Source: Legionella anisa (lineage in GTDB: Bacteria > Pseudomonadota > Gammaproteobacteria > Legionellales > Legionellaceae). Taken from it: 64,000 bases of DNA. The DNA lies in contig NZ_LNXS01000037.1 of assembly GCF_001467525.1 (NCBI RefSeq), positions 1 to 64,000 of the forward strand. The letters run 5' to 3'. The translations under genes and the position numbers were made by a program. Positions 36,068 through 44,513 of the stretch are shown here, piece by piece (position 1 is the first letter of the stretch; each line of letters begins with the position of its first letter). The notes beneath the pieces were generated by a model, which saw only the letters and a list, made by a program, of their open reading frames with translations, was not told the origin of the DNA and made no database searches.

Positions 36068-36631
36068 TTAATTTTTTTTCGTTAATTCTGGCCAAGCAAT
36101 TGCCAGGTAAATAATCATCGACCAAATCGTTAAAATTGCGGCCACATAAAGTAAGACAAAACCAAAAATACCGCCCCAAGTATCCTCCGGATTAAACGCA
36201 AGCAATAAAAATAAAGCAATCATTTGCAAAAACGTTTTTATCTTACCCACATAGCCTACGGTAACACTCGCCCTTCTGCCAATTTCAGCCATCCACTCCC
36301 GTAATGCTGAAATAACAATTTCGCGTCCAACAATAACCATAGCAGGAATAGTAATGTAGTTAATTTCCTTAGCTCCTACCAATAACAGTAAACTGGTAGA
36401 AACCAATAACTTATCTGCAACCGGATCAAGAAAAGCACCAAAAGGAGACATCATCTTGAGTTTACGCGCCAAATAGCCATCTAACCAATCAGTAAAACTT
36501 GCTGCAGCAAAAATACTGGCTGCTAACATATGCGCAAATGAAAGCGGCAAATAAAAGACAATAACAAATACTGGAATGAGCATAATCCGCAGTAATGTTA
36601 ATAAATTCGGCAAACTGGTTAATGTACTCAA
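36068..36631 (-). CDS. pgsA: CDP-diacylglycerol-glycerol-3-phosphate 3-phosphatidyltransferase
   Basis: PgsA makes phosphatidylglycerophosphate, the committed step to phosphatidylglycerol and cardiolipin, in the inner membrane. The CDP-alcohol phosphotransferase motif is present as ASFTDWLDGYLARKLKMMSPFGAFLDPVADKL (D-G-x2-A-R-x8-G-x3-D-x3-D). Four or more membrane segments are visible. I set the start at a TTG (36631; LSTLTSLPNLLTLLRI) because AGGGAG lies 9 bases upstream and this gives 187 residues, like E. coli PgsA (182). Upstream in-frame starts lack a ribosome binding site. The tRNA set follows on the same strand. Confidence 0.93.
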   Translation of the reverse strand: MSTLTSLPNLLTLLRIMLIPVFVIVFYLPLSFAHMLAASIFAAASFTDWLDGYLARKLKMMSPFGAFLDPVADKLLVSTSLLLLVGAKEINYITIPAMVIVGREIVISALREWMAEIGRRASVTVGYVGKIKTFLQMIALFLLLAFNPEDTWGGIFGFVLLYVAAILTIWSMIIYLAIAWPELTKKN

Positions 36632-36763
36632 CGCTTGATACTCCCTATACATATGTCTAAATAAAGCAACCCCCATCCTATGAAGTAAGCCCAAAAAATT
36701 AAACCTAGCCTGAATGAGCGAAACTGAGTCCTGCTGCAATTAAGTTAAGTGTACGTAAAGTAT

Positions 36764-36845
36764 CATCCCGCGCAGGGGAATCCAACTCTAAATCGAAGAC
36801 CAAAGTTAATTTAGAAAATGGATTCCCGCCTATGCGGGAATGACA
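36764..36845. repeat. Dispersed palindromic repeat (TCCCGC...GCGGGA type)
   Basis: Arms 'atcatcccgcgcaggggaatcc' and 'ggattcccgcctatgcgggaatgac' face each other around a 35-base centre between pgsA and the HAD hydrolase gene. This is a common bacterial intergenic repeat type, distinct from the GTAGCCTGGGTG family. Confidence 0.65.
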
Positions 36846-36957
36846 AAGTTCCTTAACTGTGCCCCTCCATCCCTACTCGATGGGAGAGAAAACTTTTTTT
36901 ATTTAATAGTTGTACCGATTCATCGTCACGCAAACTACAGAAAAGCTACGCAAGCAG

Positions 36958-37623
36958 TTAACTACTCTTCGCTAAATTTAAAAAATCTGCGATTTGCTTA
37001 TAATCATCAAATACTACGATCGCACCAGCAGCTTTAAGGGCTGCCTCTTCTTGTTGATGATAAATATCTATTCCTACCGCAGTAACTTGAGCACTTTTTG
37101 CCATTTCCATATCGGTTAGTGAATCACCTATCATTAAAGTTGTAGCAGCAGTTCCTCCATATTCCTCAATAATTTCTTCCAACATCTGCGGATAAGGTTT
37201 TGCAGGAACTTGTCCCGCAGAACGAGTTACTTTAAACAGTGTATCCAGACCCGTAGCCTGCAAGGCACGTACCAAGGATTGATGTCCTTTGTTGGTCGCA
37301 ATTGCCAGGTTTATCTTAGCTTCGTGCAATTGATAGATCAGTTCACGCACGCCAGGCATCAAACATACATCCGATGAACGAGAGTTCAAAGCCAACTGTA
37401 CAGCTTGTAATAATTGCTGATGTTGTGTTGCTGCCAAATGAGGATAGGTTTTCCTCAAAGCCTGTACTAAACCCAAATCAACATATTTTCTCGCTTGTTG
37501 GGGATCAAAATCACCAAATCCCAGCAGATTCGCTTCTGTAGCAACTACATGTAAAATTATTCCTAAAGTATCCGCAATAGTACCTTCCCAGTCAAATACT
37601 ACCAAATCATATGGATTGCTCAT
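36958..37623 (-). CDS. HAD-superfamily hydrolase (phosphoglycolate-phosphatase-like)
   Basis: 221 residues with a HAD Rossmann fold and a helical cap, as in Gph/PGP phosphatases. Motif I reads VFDWEGTIADT: the nucleophilic aspartate is present but the second acidic residue is Glu instead of Asp (DxE rather than DxD). Motif II is LAIATNKG, the lysine motif PAKPYPQML, and motif III IGDSLTDMEMAKSA. It overlaps rluC by 17 bases, so both are in one transcript. The substrate is unknown. A sugar-phosphate or phosphoglycolate phosphatase is the usual annotation. The DxE change is conservative and may alter activity. Confidence 0.85.
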   Translation of the reverse strand: MSNPYDLVVFDWEGTIADTLGIILHVVATEANLLGFGDFDPQQARKYVDLGLVQALRKTYPHLAATQHQQLLQAVQLALNSRSSDVCLMPGVRELIYQLHEAKINLAIATNKGHQSLVRALQATGLDTLFKVTRSAGQVPAKPYPQMLEEIIEEYGGTAATTLMIGDSLTDMEMAKSAQVTAVGIDIYHQQEEAALKAAGAIVVFDDYKQIADFLNLAKSS

Positions 37624-38563
37624 TGCTCACTACGCTCCTCGCACGCAATTGTTTTAGTGCAGTAGAAAAATGGTTATCTGCATCAGCTTGAAACAAATGC
37701 TTTGTACCATTCAATTCAAATTGAATGGATCGTGCATGTAAAAAAAGACGATGATGCTGATTATCTATCCCTTCGATTTCTCCTGCAAGTGCCCCATATT
37801 TTTTATCTCCGACAATAACATGTCCTAAATGAGCACTGTGCACACGAATTTGGTGCGTACGCCCCGTTTTGGGACTGGCTTCAACCCAACATGCCTGTTG
37901 ATAATTTTCAAGAAGCTTAAATTTTGTTTCAGAATCTTTTCCTTCTTCTTTAACCGATACAATACGCTCACCTGATTTTAAAGTATTTTTTTCAAGTGCA
38001 GCACGAACAATCACTTGTTTTTTATTTTCCCAACGATGTGTTAGTAATGCCCAATAAGTTTTTTGCACCTCACGTGACTCAAGCAGCGCATGCATTGCCC
38101 TGAGAGTACTTCTTTTTTTGGCTAACAAAAGGCACCCGGAAGTTTCCTTATCAAGACGATGAATTAATTCCAAATAATGCAAATCATCTCTCGTTTTTCT
38201 CAACGCTTCGATTACACCAAGACTCAAACCACTACCTCCATGAACGGCGATACCTGCTGGCTTGTTAATTACCAAAAAACATGAATCTTCAAAGATGATG
38301 CTTTCCTTCAGTCGTTTTGCCAAGGCATCACCGACAAATACTTCTTTTGATGCCGACAGGCGAATTGGAGGAATACGAACACTGTCTCCAGCATGCAATC
38401 TTGAACTGACTTGCGCTCTTTTTTTGTTAACCCGCACTTCTCCGCCACGGATTATCCTATAGATATGGCTTTTGGGAACACCTTTTAAAATACGAATCAA
38501 GTAATTATCCAGACGTTGTCCTTCTTCTTCATTACTGATTTCTTTATAACTTACTTCACTCAT
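37607..38563 (-). CDS. rluC: 23S rRNA pseudouridine synthase (955/2504/2580)
   Basis: RluC isomerises three uridines of 23S rRNA to pseudouridine. An N-terminal S4 RNA-binding domain (QRLDNYLIRILKGVPKSHIYRIIRGGEVRVNKKR) precedes the catalytic domain. The RluA-family motif HRLDKETSGCLLLAKK carries the catalytic aspartate, with KTGRTHQIRVHSAHLGHVIVGD further on. The start at 38563 (MSEVSYKEIS) gives 319 residues, equal to E. coli RluC. It stands divergently from rne, the same neighbourhood as in E. coli. Confidence 0.95.
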   Translation of the reverse strand: MSEVSYKEISNEEEGQRLDNYLIRILKGVPKSHIYRIIRGGEVRVNKKRAQVSSRLHAGDSVRIPPIRLSASKEVFVGDALAKRLKESIIFEDSCFLVINKPAGIAVHGGSGLSLGVIEALRKTRDDLHYLELIHRLDKETSGCLLLAKKRSTLRAMHALLESREVQKTYWALLTHRWENKKQVIVRAALEKNTLKSGERIVSVKEEGKDSETKFKLLENYQQACWVEASPKTGRTHQIRVHSAHLGHVIVGDKKYGALAGEIEGIDNQHHRLFLHARSIQFELNGTKHLFQADADNHFSTALKQLRARSVVSNEQSI

Positions 38564-39361
38564 TGTCAATAAACCTGTTTGCTGGGCGTGATTTTTTTGA
38601 TATGATCGCCTGTAGCGTGGGAAAATTTCCATGCAACCGAATTATAACGCATTTAAATAAAAAGCGTGACTATTTACTTTAAAGTATACGCTAGTCATTG
38701 AGGAAATGGGGTTTTAACCCAACCTAAATGAATAAGTACGTGTTAAATAAAAAAATAGCGCTTCCATTTAAGCCTAAAGATATAAGGAAGCGACCCAATG
38801 CCAGAGATAAATTGAGCATATTTTTGACAGAAACCTACGCATGCCAGACATGCTTTATACCGATTATGAATTACTTCAGGGTTTTCGCACGCCTTTGGCT
38901 TCATATTTCAACTCGTTTGATTTGTAATCAGTATATTTCACAGTGTGCACCTCTCATTGAAAAGGGAACATGCGTAAAGTCTGTATATATGGCTATGGGT
39001 TCGCCTAAAGATCACATCGCTTATTGTTCAATTCCAGATTCTACTGACCTATTACCTAATTGCGCTGAAGCACCCGGGGTTCCAAACATTGCAACAAAGC
39101 ATACTGATGTGTGCAACGTAGCACGAAAAATCCCGACGTCAGCCAAAAGTGTAGAAATGCCAGTAAATCTTAGGACCTGTTTACAATTTGCTAGATTGAG
39201 TCGCAAAGCTTTGATTTTCGAACACTGAAGCAGCAACCCAGAAAATCAATACATTCCGACTCAAGATAGTAGAGTTGTAAGCAGGTCCAATTGAACCTCT
39301 AAGGTATTGAGCCTTATACTATCTCAACTTAAATGACTGCGCCCTAATTATGGGGTATTAG
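38564..39361. other. Long rluC-rne intergenic region
   Basis: About 800 bases with no convincing gene. An open frame of 166 codons at 38728-39228 has no ribosome binding site and no family likeness, and runs into a repeat. The right part contains a hairpin element (39173-39288). The rest should include the rne promoter and long 5' leader; in E. coli the rne leader mediates autoregulation, but no comparable structure could be defined here by eye. Confidence 0.5.
39173..39288. repeat. MITE-like hairpin element, ~116 bp
   Basis: Terminal inverted repeats GGACCTGTTTACAA and TTGTAAGCAGGTCC (13 of 14 match). Inner pairs include 'attgagtcg'/'cgactcaa' and GATTTTC/GAAAATC. Related to the element at 4709-4816. 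It lies about 75 bp upstream of rne, so it may be in the rne leader. Confidence 0.7.
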
Positions 39362-41305
39362 ATGGAAAAAATGTTAATCAATGCAATACAAACTGAAGAA
39401 GTTCGTGTTGCACTCGTGAAAGACCGGTATTTGTTTGACCTGGATATTGAATGTCCTGGTGAAGTGAAAAAAAAGGGGAATATCTATAAAGCAACTGTTA
39501 CTAGACGAGAACCGAGCCTCGATGCTGTTTTTGTAGAGTACGGTTCTAAACGTCAAGGCTTCTTGCCTCTTAAAGAAATCGCACCTGAATATCTAAGCAA
39601 AAATCTTGAAGAATTTGGTGATGAAAAACCACCAATTACTTCGCTAATCCGTGAAGGCCAGGAATTACTGGTCCAAGTAGACAAAGAAGAACGCGGCAGC
39701 AAAGGTGCTGCGCTGACTACCTACATTACTTTAGCAGGTTGCTATCTGGTTCTGATGCCTAATAATCCTCGTTCTGGCGGGATATCACGACGTATTGAAG
39801 GAGACGAACGTGATGAACTGCGTGAAACACTCAATGCACTGACTTTGCCCGAAGATATGGGACTTATTATCCGCACAGCCGGTGTAGGTAAAAGCCAAGA
39901 AGAGTTGCAAGATGACCTGGATATGCTGTGCAATCAATGGCAATCAATCAAACAAGCTTATAATACAGAACTTGCTCCCTGTTTGATTCATCAAGAGGGT
40001 GATGTCATCATTCGCTCTATTCGCGATAACTTACGCAAGTCAATCAGCGAAATCATTATTGACGATCAAATTTCTTACATCAAAGCCAAACAATACATTG
40101 AGCGAGTAAAACCTGAATTTTTACCTAATCTGAAGCTCTATAACAGCAGCATCCCCTTGTTTAACTTTTATCAAATTGAAAGCCAAATAGAGACTGCATT
40201 TCAACGACAAGTGATGTTGCCTTCTGGTGGTGCTTTGGTAATCGACAGAACCGAGGCTCTGGTGTCAATTGATGTCAATTCAGCTAAAGCAACTAGCGGG
40301 TCAGATATTGAAGCAACAGCCTTCAATACCAATATCGAAGCAGCTGACGAAATTGCACGTCAGTTACGTTTACGTGATTTGGGTGGTTTGGTCGTCATCG
40401 ATTTTATCGATATGAGCTCCAGTAAGAATCAACGTGATGTAGAAAATCGCTTGAAAGAAGCATTGCAGGCAGATAGAGCGCGTATCCAAATTGGACGTAT
40501 CTCGCGTTTTGGTCTTTTGGAAATGTCTCGTCAACGTCTCAGATTATCATTGGGTGAAAGTGCTCAGGAAGTTTGCCCTCGTTGTGAAGGACGTGGGACT
40601 GTACGTAATATTCAGTCTCATGGGCTGGCAATTACGCGTCTTATTGAAGAAGAAGCATTAAAGGAAAAGACCGCTGAAATACAAGTACAACTTCCTGCGG
40701 AAATGGCGACCTTTATCATCAATGAAAAACGCAGTTTCATTAGAGACATTGAAAAAAGACATGGCGTCTCAGTGATGATTATTGCTAATCCCTACATGCA
40801 CTTACCTCAGTATTCCATCACACGCCTTAAAGAAGATAACGTAGGTAAATCTAAAAAACCCAGCTACACTTTAATCCAACAACCTGAATTACAGGTTTCC
40901 AGTAGCGAGGCTGAAGCTTCTTTACGTGATGAACCCGCGGTCAAATCCTTTGCAGAACATCCACCTGCAAAAAGTGCCCAAGCCAGTTTTATCAAACGTT
41001 TATGGTCCAGTTTATTTGGAGGCGGGCATACAGACTCTTTAAGTCCGGCACCACAAAGCCAATCTAAAAGAGTGCATGGCCGTAATCAGCCTCAGGCAAA
41101 AACCTCCAAAGGTTCTGGGGACAGAAGACCACAAAACCGGCGACGCCGGCCCAGTGGTAATCAACAACAACGAACCAGTACAAGTACGAGTCACGCTTCA
41201 GGTCAGAATCGTAGAAAAGGAAATCAGCAACAAGGAAATGTCAAATCCTCGGTTGCTAATAAAGGGGAAGGCAATAAAAAAAGAGAACCTGCAATAAAAG
41301 AATAA
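39362..41305 (+). CDS. rne: Ribonuclease E/G family endoribonuclease
   Basis: RNase E initiates mRNA decay and processes tRNA and rRNA. The N-terminus MEKMLINAIQTEEVRVALV parallels E. coli MKRMLINATQQEELRVALV. The S1 domain, 5'-sensor region (LRKSISEIIIDDQISY), DNase I-like active site (SIDVNSAKATSG and VVIDFIDMSS) and zinc-link CPRCEGRG are present. The protein is 647 residues, against 1061 in E. coli. The catalytic half is complete, but the long degradosome scaffold is replaced by a ~150-residue tail ending in an Arg/Asn/Gln-rich RNA-binding-like segment (RRPQNRRRRPSGNQQQR). Large binding sites for enolase, PNPase and RhlB are not evident. Confidence 0.95.
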   Translation: MEKMLINAIQTEEVRVALVKDRYLFDLDIECPGEVKKKGNIYKATVTRREPSLDAVFVEYGSKRQGFLPLKEIAPEYLSKNLEEFGDEKPPITSLIREGQELLVQVDKEERGSKGAALTTYITLAGCYLVLMPNNPRSGGISRRIEGDERDELRETLNALTLPEDMGLIIRTAGVGKSQEELQDDLDMLCNQWQSIKQAYNTELAPCLIHQEGDVIIRSIRDNLRKSISEIIIDDQISYIKAKQYIERVKPEFLPNLKLYNSSIPLFNFYQIESQIETAFQRQVMLPSGGALVIDRTEALVSIDVNSAKATSGSDIEATAFNTNIEAADEIARQLRLRDLGGLVVIDFIDMSSSKNQRDVENRLKEALQADRARIQIGRISRFGLLEMSRQRLRLSLGESAQEVCPRCEGRGTVRNIQSHGLAITRLIEEEALKEKTAEIQVQLPAEMATFIINEKRSFIRDIEKRHGVSVMIIANPYMHLPQYSITRLKEDNVGKSKKPSYTLIQQPELQVSSSEAEASLRDEPAVKSFAEHPPAKSAQASFIKRLWSSLFGGGHTDSLSPAPQSQSKRVHGRNQPQAKTSKGSGDRRPQNRRRRPSGNQQQRTSTSTSHASGQNRRKGNQQQGNVKSSVANKGEGNKKREPAIKE

Positions 41306-41318
41306 AGTTGAACGAATT

Positions 41319-41408
41319 GTAGCTTGGGTGGAGGCGCACGCCGAAACCCGGGGTTCAGATAAATTTACTGTACATAACCCGGGTTCCGTTGCACTCCACC
41401 CAGGCTAC
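41319..41408. repeat. Palindromic GTAGCCTGGGTG element (copy 4)
   Basis: GTAGCTTGGGTGGAGGCGCA left arm and a right arm ending TGCACTCCACCCAGGCTAC, between rne and the alcohol dehydrogenase gene. The middle of the two arms differs. Confidence 0.85.
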
Positions 41409-41499
41409 AATTTGAGCCTCCATCGTGTGAATGGTTGCTCCTCTAGTTTTCCTCTTTCCACAACAAAAAATGATTTAATAAAACAAGGAGAGTTTTTAA

Positions 41500-42546
41500 A
41501 TGATACCCGTCAAAGGCTATGCTGCTCAAAGCGTAAAAGCGCAACTCACCCCATATTCATTTGAGCGCCGCGATGTTGGAAAAAATGATGTACTCATTGA
41601 CATCCATTATTGCGGCATTTGTCATTCAGACATTCATCAAGTGAGAGATGAATGGGGCGGCTCTTTATTTCCAATGGTTCCAGGACATGAAATTATTGGT
41701 GTGGTCAATCAAGTAGGTTCATCTGTTACCAAGTTTAAAGTAGGTGATCCTGTTGGTGTTGGTTGTTTTGTTGATTCGTGCCGACAATGTGAAAGCTGCC
41801 ATGAAGGAATGGAGCACTTTTGCGAAAAAGGAATGACTCTAACGTATAACAATATTGAGCGAAATAGCAGTAATCTTGCTCAGGGTGGCTACTCTACCAA
41901 AATTGTAGTGGATGAAAATTACGTCCTGAAAATTCCTAAAAACTTACCTATGGACGCGGCAGCACCTCTTCTTTGTGCAGGAATAACACTTTATTCTCCT
42001 CTTAGACATTGGCATGCTGGTCCTGGAAAACGCGTGGGTATTTTAGGTTTGGGAGGACTTGGACATATGGGGGTCAAATTAGCCCATGCAATGGGGGCAG
42101 AAGTAACCGTATTGAGTCATTCACTGAATAAAGAAGCGGATGGCAAACGTATGGGTGCTGATCATTTCTTTGCAACTTCGGATCCTGAGACTTTTCAAAA
42201 ATTAACTAATTATTTTGATCTGATTATCTGTACTGTTTCCGCTAAAATCGATTGGAATGAATACATCAAATTACTGAAACGTGATGGAACCATGGTTGTG
42301 GTTGGAATCCCAGAAGAATCCATCCCAATTAATCCATTTTCCATGATATCCAGACGAAGAAGCTTGGCTGGATCGATGATTGGAGGCATTAAAGAAACTC
42401 AGGAAATGCTTGATTTTTGCGGCAAACACAACATCGCATCGGATATTGAATTAATCCCTATACAACAAGTCAACGAAGCATATGAACGTGTCGTGAAAAG
42501 TGATGTTCGCTATCGTTTTGTTATTGATATAGCGTCTCTATCATAA
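41500..42546 (+). CDS. Zinc-dependent NADP(H) alcohol dehydrogenase (YahK/CAD-like)
   Basis: This is a medium-chain dehydrogenase that reduces aldehydes to alcohols. The catalytic zinc ligands lie in [15 protein letters not shown] and the proximal GHEIIG. The structural zinc site is [15 protein letters not shown]. The Rossmann motif is [17 protein letters not shown], followed by a loop [17 protein letters not shown]. The pattern and 348 residues match the YahK/cinnamyl-alcohol-dehydrogenase-like group, which prefers NADPH. AAGGAGAG precedes the ATG. It is a single gene flanked by palindromic repeats. The physiological aldehyde is not known. Confidence 0.9.
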   Translation: MIPVKGYAAQSVKAQLTPYSFERRDVGKNDVLIDIHYCGICHSDIHQVRDEWGGSLFPMVPGHEIIGVVNQVGSSVTKFKVGDPVGVGCFVDSCRQCESCHEGMEHFCEKGMTLTYNNIERNSSNLAQGGYSTKIVVDENYVLKIPKNLPMDAAAPLLCAGITLYSPLRHWHAGPGKRVGILGLGGLGHMGVKLAHAMGAEVTVLSHSLNKEADGKRMGADHFFATSDPETFQKLTNYFDLIICTVSAKIDWNEYIKLLKRDGTMVVVGIPEESIPINPFSMISRRRSLAGSMIGGIKETQEMLDFCGKHNIASDIELIPIQQVNEAYERVVKSDVRYRFVIDIASLS

Positions 42547-42606
42547 AAAAACTCTATTGGCGACTTCTCCCGTACAAAAGGGATCTTTTACATTGTTGGA
42601 CTCAGT

Positions 42607-42662
42607 GTAGCCTGGGTGCAGCGCAGCGAAACCCGGGTTCCGCTGCGCTGCACCCAGGCTAC
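42607..42662. repeat. Palindromic GTAGCCTGGGTG element (copy 5, spacerless)
   Basis: A near-perfect 56-bp palindrome: GTAGCCTGGGTGCAGCGCAG at the left and CTGCGCTGCACCCAGGCTAC at the right, meeting at CCCGGG with almost no centre. It could form a very stable hairpin or cruciform. Confidence 0.93.
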
Positions 42663-42711
42663 ACTATACGGACTATAGGTGAGTGTGAGAGTATTTTTAG
42701 AACAATTTTCG

Positions 42712-42744
42712 TTCCGGGTTTCGCTGCGTACCATCCAAGTTACG
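42712..42744. repeat. Degenerate half copy of the palindromic element
   Basis: 'ccgggtttcgctgcgtacc' followed by 'atccaagttacgg' is a decayed right arm. It overlaps the 3' end of the DUF1328 gene by a few bases. Confidence 0.6.
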
Positions 42745-42922
42745 GTACAGCAGTAAGTGATGCTGTTCCAAATAAACTCAAAATTAAAAATGCCAGAAAA
42801 ATAATAATAAACAAAAAGAAGAGCACTTTGGCGATACTGGTAGCCGTTGACGCAATCCCACGAAAACCAAATAAGCCTGCGACAATGGCGACAACTAAAA
42901 AGATGAGCGCCCACTTTAACAT
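42740..42922 (-). CDS. DUF1328 small membrane protein (YtjA-like)
   Basis: 60 residues with two membrane-spanning segments (about 2-18 and 30-52). The sequence [20 protein letters not shown] followed by [17 protein letters not shown] is the hallmark of DUF1328/YtjA proteins, widespread in proteobacteria and often stress-induced. GGGAG precedes the ATG. The last codons run into a degenerate palindromic-repeat arm, so the C-terminus (TASLTAVP) may be partly derived from that insertion. Exact function unknown. Confidence 0.88.
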   Translation of the reverse strand: MLKWALIFLVVAIVAGLFGFRGIASTATSIAKVLFFLFIIIFLAFLILSLFGTASLTAVP

Positions 42923-42996
42923 AATGATCTCCCTATCTAAAAATAAGATAATTCTTACTTTTGATTATAGCTGAAAAAAATATACGCAATGGGCTT

Positions 42997-43076
42997 GTAG
43001 CCTGGGTGCAGCGAAGCGGAACCCGGGATGAGCTGCTACAATATCCCCAGGTTCCGCTTCGCTGCATCCAGGCTAC
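42997..43076. repeat. Palindromic GTAGCCTGGGTG element (copy 6)
   Basis: GTAGCCTGGGTGCAGCGAAG left arm and CTTCGCTGCATCCAGGCTAC right arm, complementary with one change, between the DUF1328 and AnkH-like genes. Confidence 0.9.
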
Positions 43077-43107
43077 ATCTATGTTTTTTAATAAAAAAAT
43101 TTGAAAA

Positions 43108-44511
43108 TCATAAATCCGTGGCAACAGGGTTAACACCAATATTAGGATTAATGCCGCAGTCATCGAGAATTTTAAGTAAATTATTACCTTTTTTTGTTAA
43201 TCGTTTAATGCAATATTCTTCAAGATAACTTTTCAAAATGTACTCATAATCAGGGAGAGTTAAAATTTTAAGTATTTTCTCCGCCATTTCTAAATGCCGT
43301 TTGTTTGCATAATTACATGCTTGAAATAAAACGCCCCCTAACATTGCCGCGATACTTGCTTTACGCATAGGGTTCGCCAAATAAAAACGCTGGATGCATT
43401 CATCTATAGCTCGTTCTTTATCCCACGCTACCCACTCATTATAAAAGGCCATGGCAGGGTCCGAAGTAAAAAAACTGCTGTGTTCCAATCCTTGAATCGC
43501 ATAGGCAACTGCCACAATTGCTTGTATATTGGCCCAAGAACAATTGCCGCTGATTTGTGAGCTAATCGGCATTCTTGCCACCGGAACCAAACCTAATTGC
43601 TGATTGATCTGCTGGTGAAAATAACGTCTTGCTTGTTTTTTATAAAGAAAATTTTGTAAAAACCGTGCATTGAGTGCTTCAGGAGAAGTAATTTTATAGA
43701 TATTAACGCTTCCCTCCTGCAGGCTATTTTCACCTCGATCAATTTTAGCCCACCATTGACCAAAGCGAATAAACCCCATAGCATGGCCACGGCTTGCAGC
43801 TGGAAGAATTAACATAGGCGCTTTTAAAGCCTCATTCAGCCTCTGCATATGTTGTTTATCCAGGAAAGGCAAGTGCTGATATTGTAAAAGCTCTTCTGCA
43901 AGCAAAAATGCATCCATAATGACATAAGCTAACGGAAAATACTCGCGCAAATGACGGGTTGAATAACTGTTGATAAAACGCCTTAAGGCATCTCTTATTA
44001 CTGCAACAGTAAATTCAAGAATGAATCCTTCATAGTCCAGTTCAATAAATTCACCCTTGGCATTGACTATATCTACATCGCCTTGTAATTCAAAACGATG
44101 TCCAATCAACTTGCCATTAATAAAATCAAGGGCAAAATCGAGCTTGGCTCCATTTTGATAGAGTAAGTGTTTGAGTGTTTCTTGATTGCGTAATACAGGA
44201 TAAACCAAAATAGAAAGCCCATTACGGGTATAAGCATTGGAATCTGCACCATGATTTAATAACAACTGCGCCATCGCCACATCATTATTATCTACAGCCC
44301 AATGCAAAGGGGTACGCCCTGTTACATCTGCTTTATTCACGTCAACTTTGCGCGCAATTAATTGCTCTGCAATTTCAATTTGACGCGTAATGGCACACTC
44401 AATTAAAGGCGTAAAACCGTATTCATCGATGTCATCTAATGATTCTCCTGCCCGAAGGTAAGCTTCAAAATCAGGCATTCGATGACTGATTATGTCACTT
44501 GCTATTGTCAT
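43108..44511 (-). CDS. ankH: Ankyrin-repeat Dot/Icm effector, AnkH/LegA3-like
   Basis: 467 residues. Ankyrin repeats lie at about 30-140: GFTPLIECAITRQIEIAEQLI, GRTPLHWAVDNNDVAMAQLLL, NGLSILVYPVLRNQETLKHLL. The remainder contains a cysteine-protease-like nucleophile context, ISGNCSWANIQAIVAVAYA at about residue 336. Length, repeat placement and this motif fit AnkH/LegA3, one of the few effectors conserved across the genus and reported to combine ankyrin repeats with a protease-like fold. I recall the family from memory and did not align it. It starts 2 bp after the stop of the degenerate Smr gene, so the two form an operon. No PmrA box is visible upstream of that operon. Confidence 0.72.
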   Translation of the reverse strand: MTIASDIISHRMPDFEAYLRAGESLDDIDEYGFTPLIECAITRQIEIAEQLIARKVDVNKADVTGRTPLHWAVDNNDVAMAQLLLNHGADSNAYTRNGLSILVYPVLRNQETLKHLLYQNGAKLDFALDFINGKLIGHRFELQGDVDIVNAKGEFIELDYEGFILEFTVAVIRDALRRFINSYSTRHLREYFPLAYVIMDAFLLAEELLQYQHLPFLDKQHMQRLNEALKAPMLILPAASRGHAMGFIRFGQWWAKIDRGENSLQEGSVNIYKITSPEALNARFLQNFLYKKQARRYFHQQINQQLGLVPVARMPISSQISGNCSWANIQAIVAVAYAIQGLEHSSFFTSDPAMAFYNEWVAWDKERAIDECIQRFYLANPMRKASIAAMLGGVLFQACNYANKRHLEMAEKILKILTLPDYEYILKSYLEEYCIKRLTKKGNNLLKILDDCGINPNIGVNPVATDL

Positions 44512-44513
44512 TA

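Noticed and set aside
36632..36739. Longer pgsA starting at 36739
   Set aside because: The extra 36 residues have no family likeness or ribosome binding site; the TTG at 36631 follows AGGGAG and gives the normal length.
38728..39228. 166-codon open frame between rluC and rne
   Set aside because: No ribosome binding site, no family likeness, odd composition, and its 3' part lies in a hairpin repeat element.
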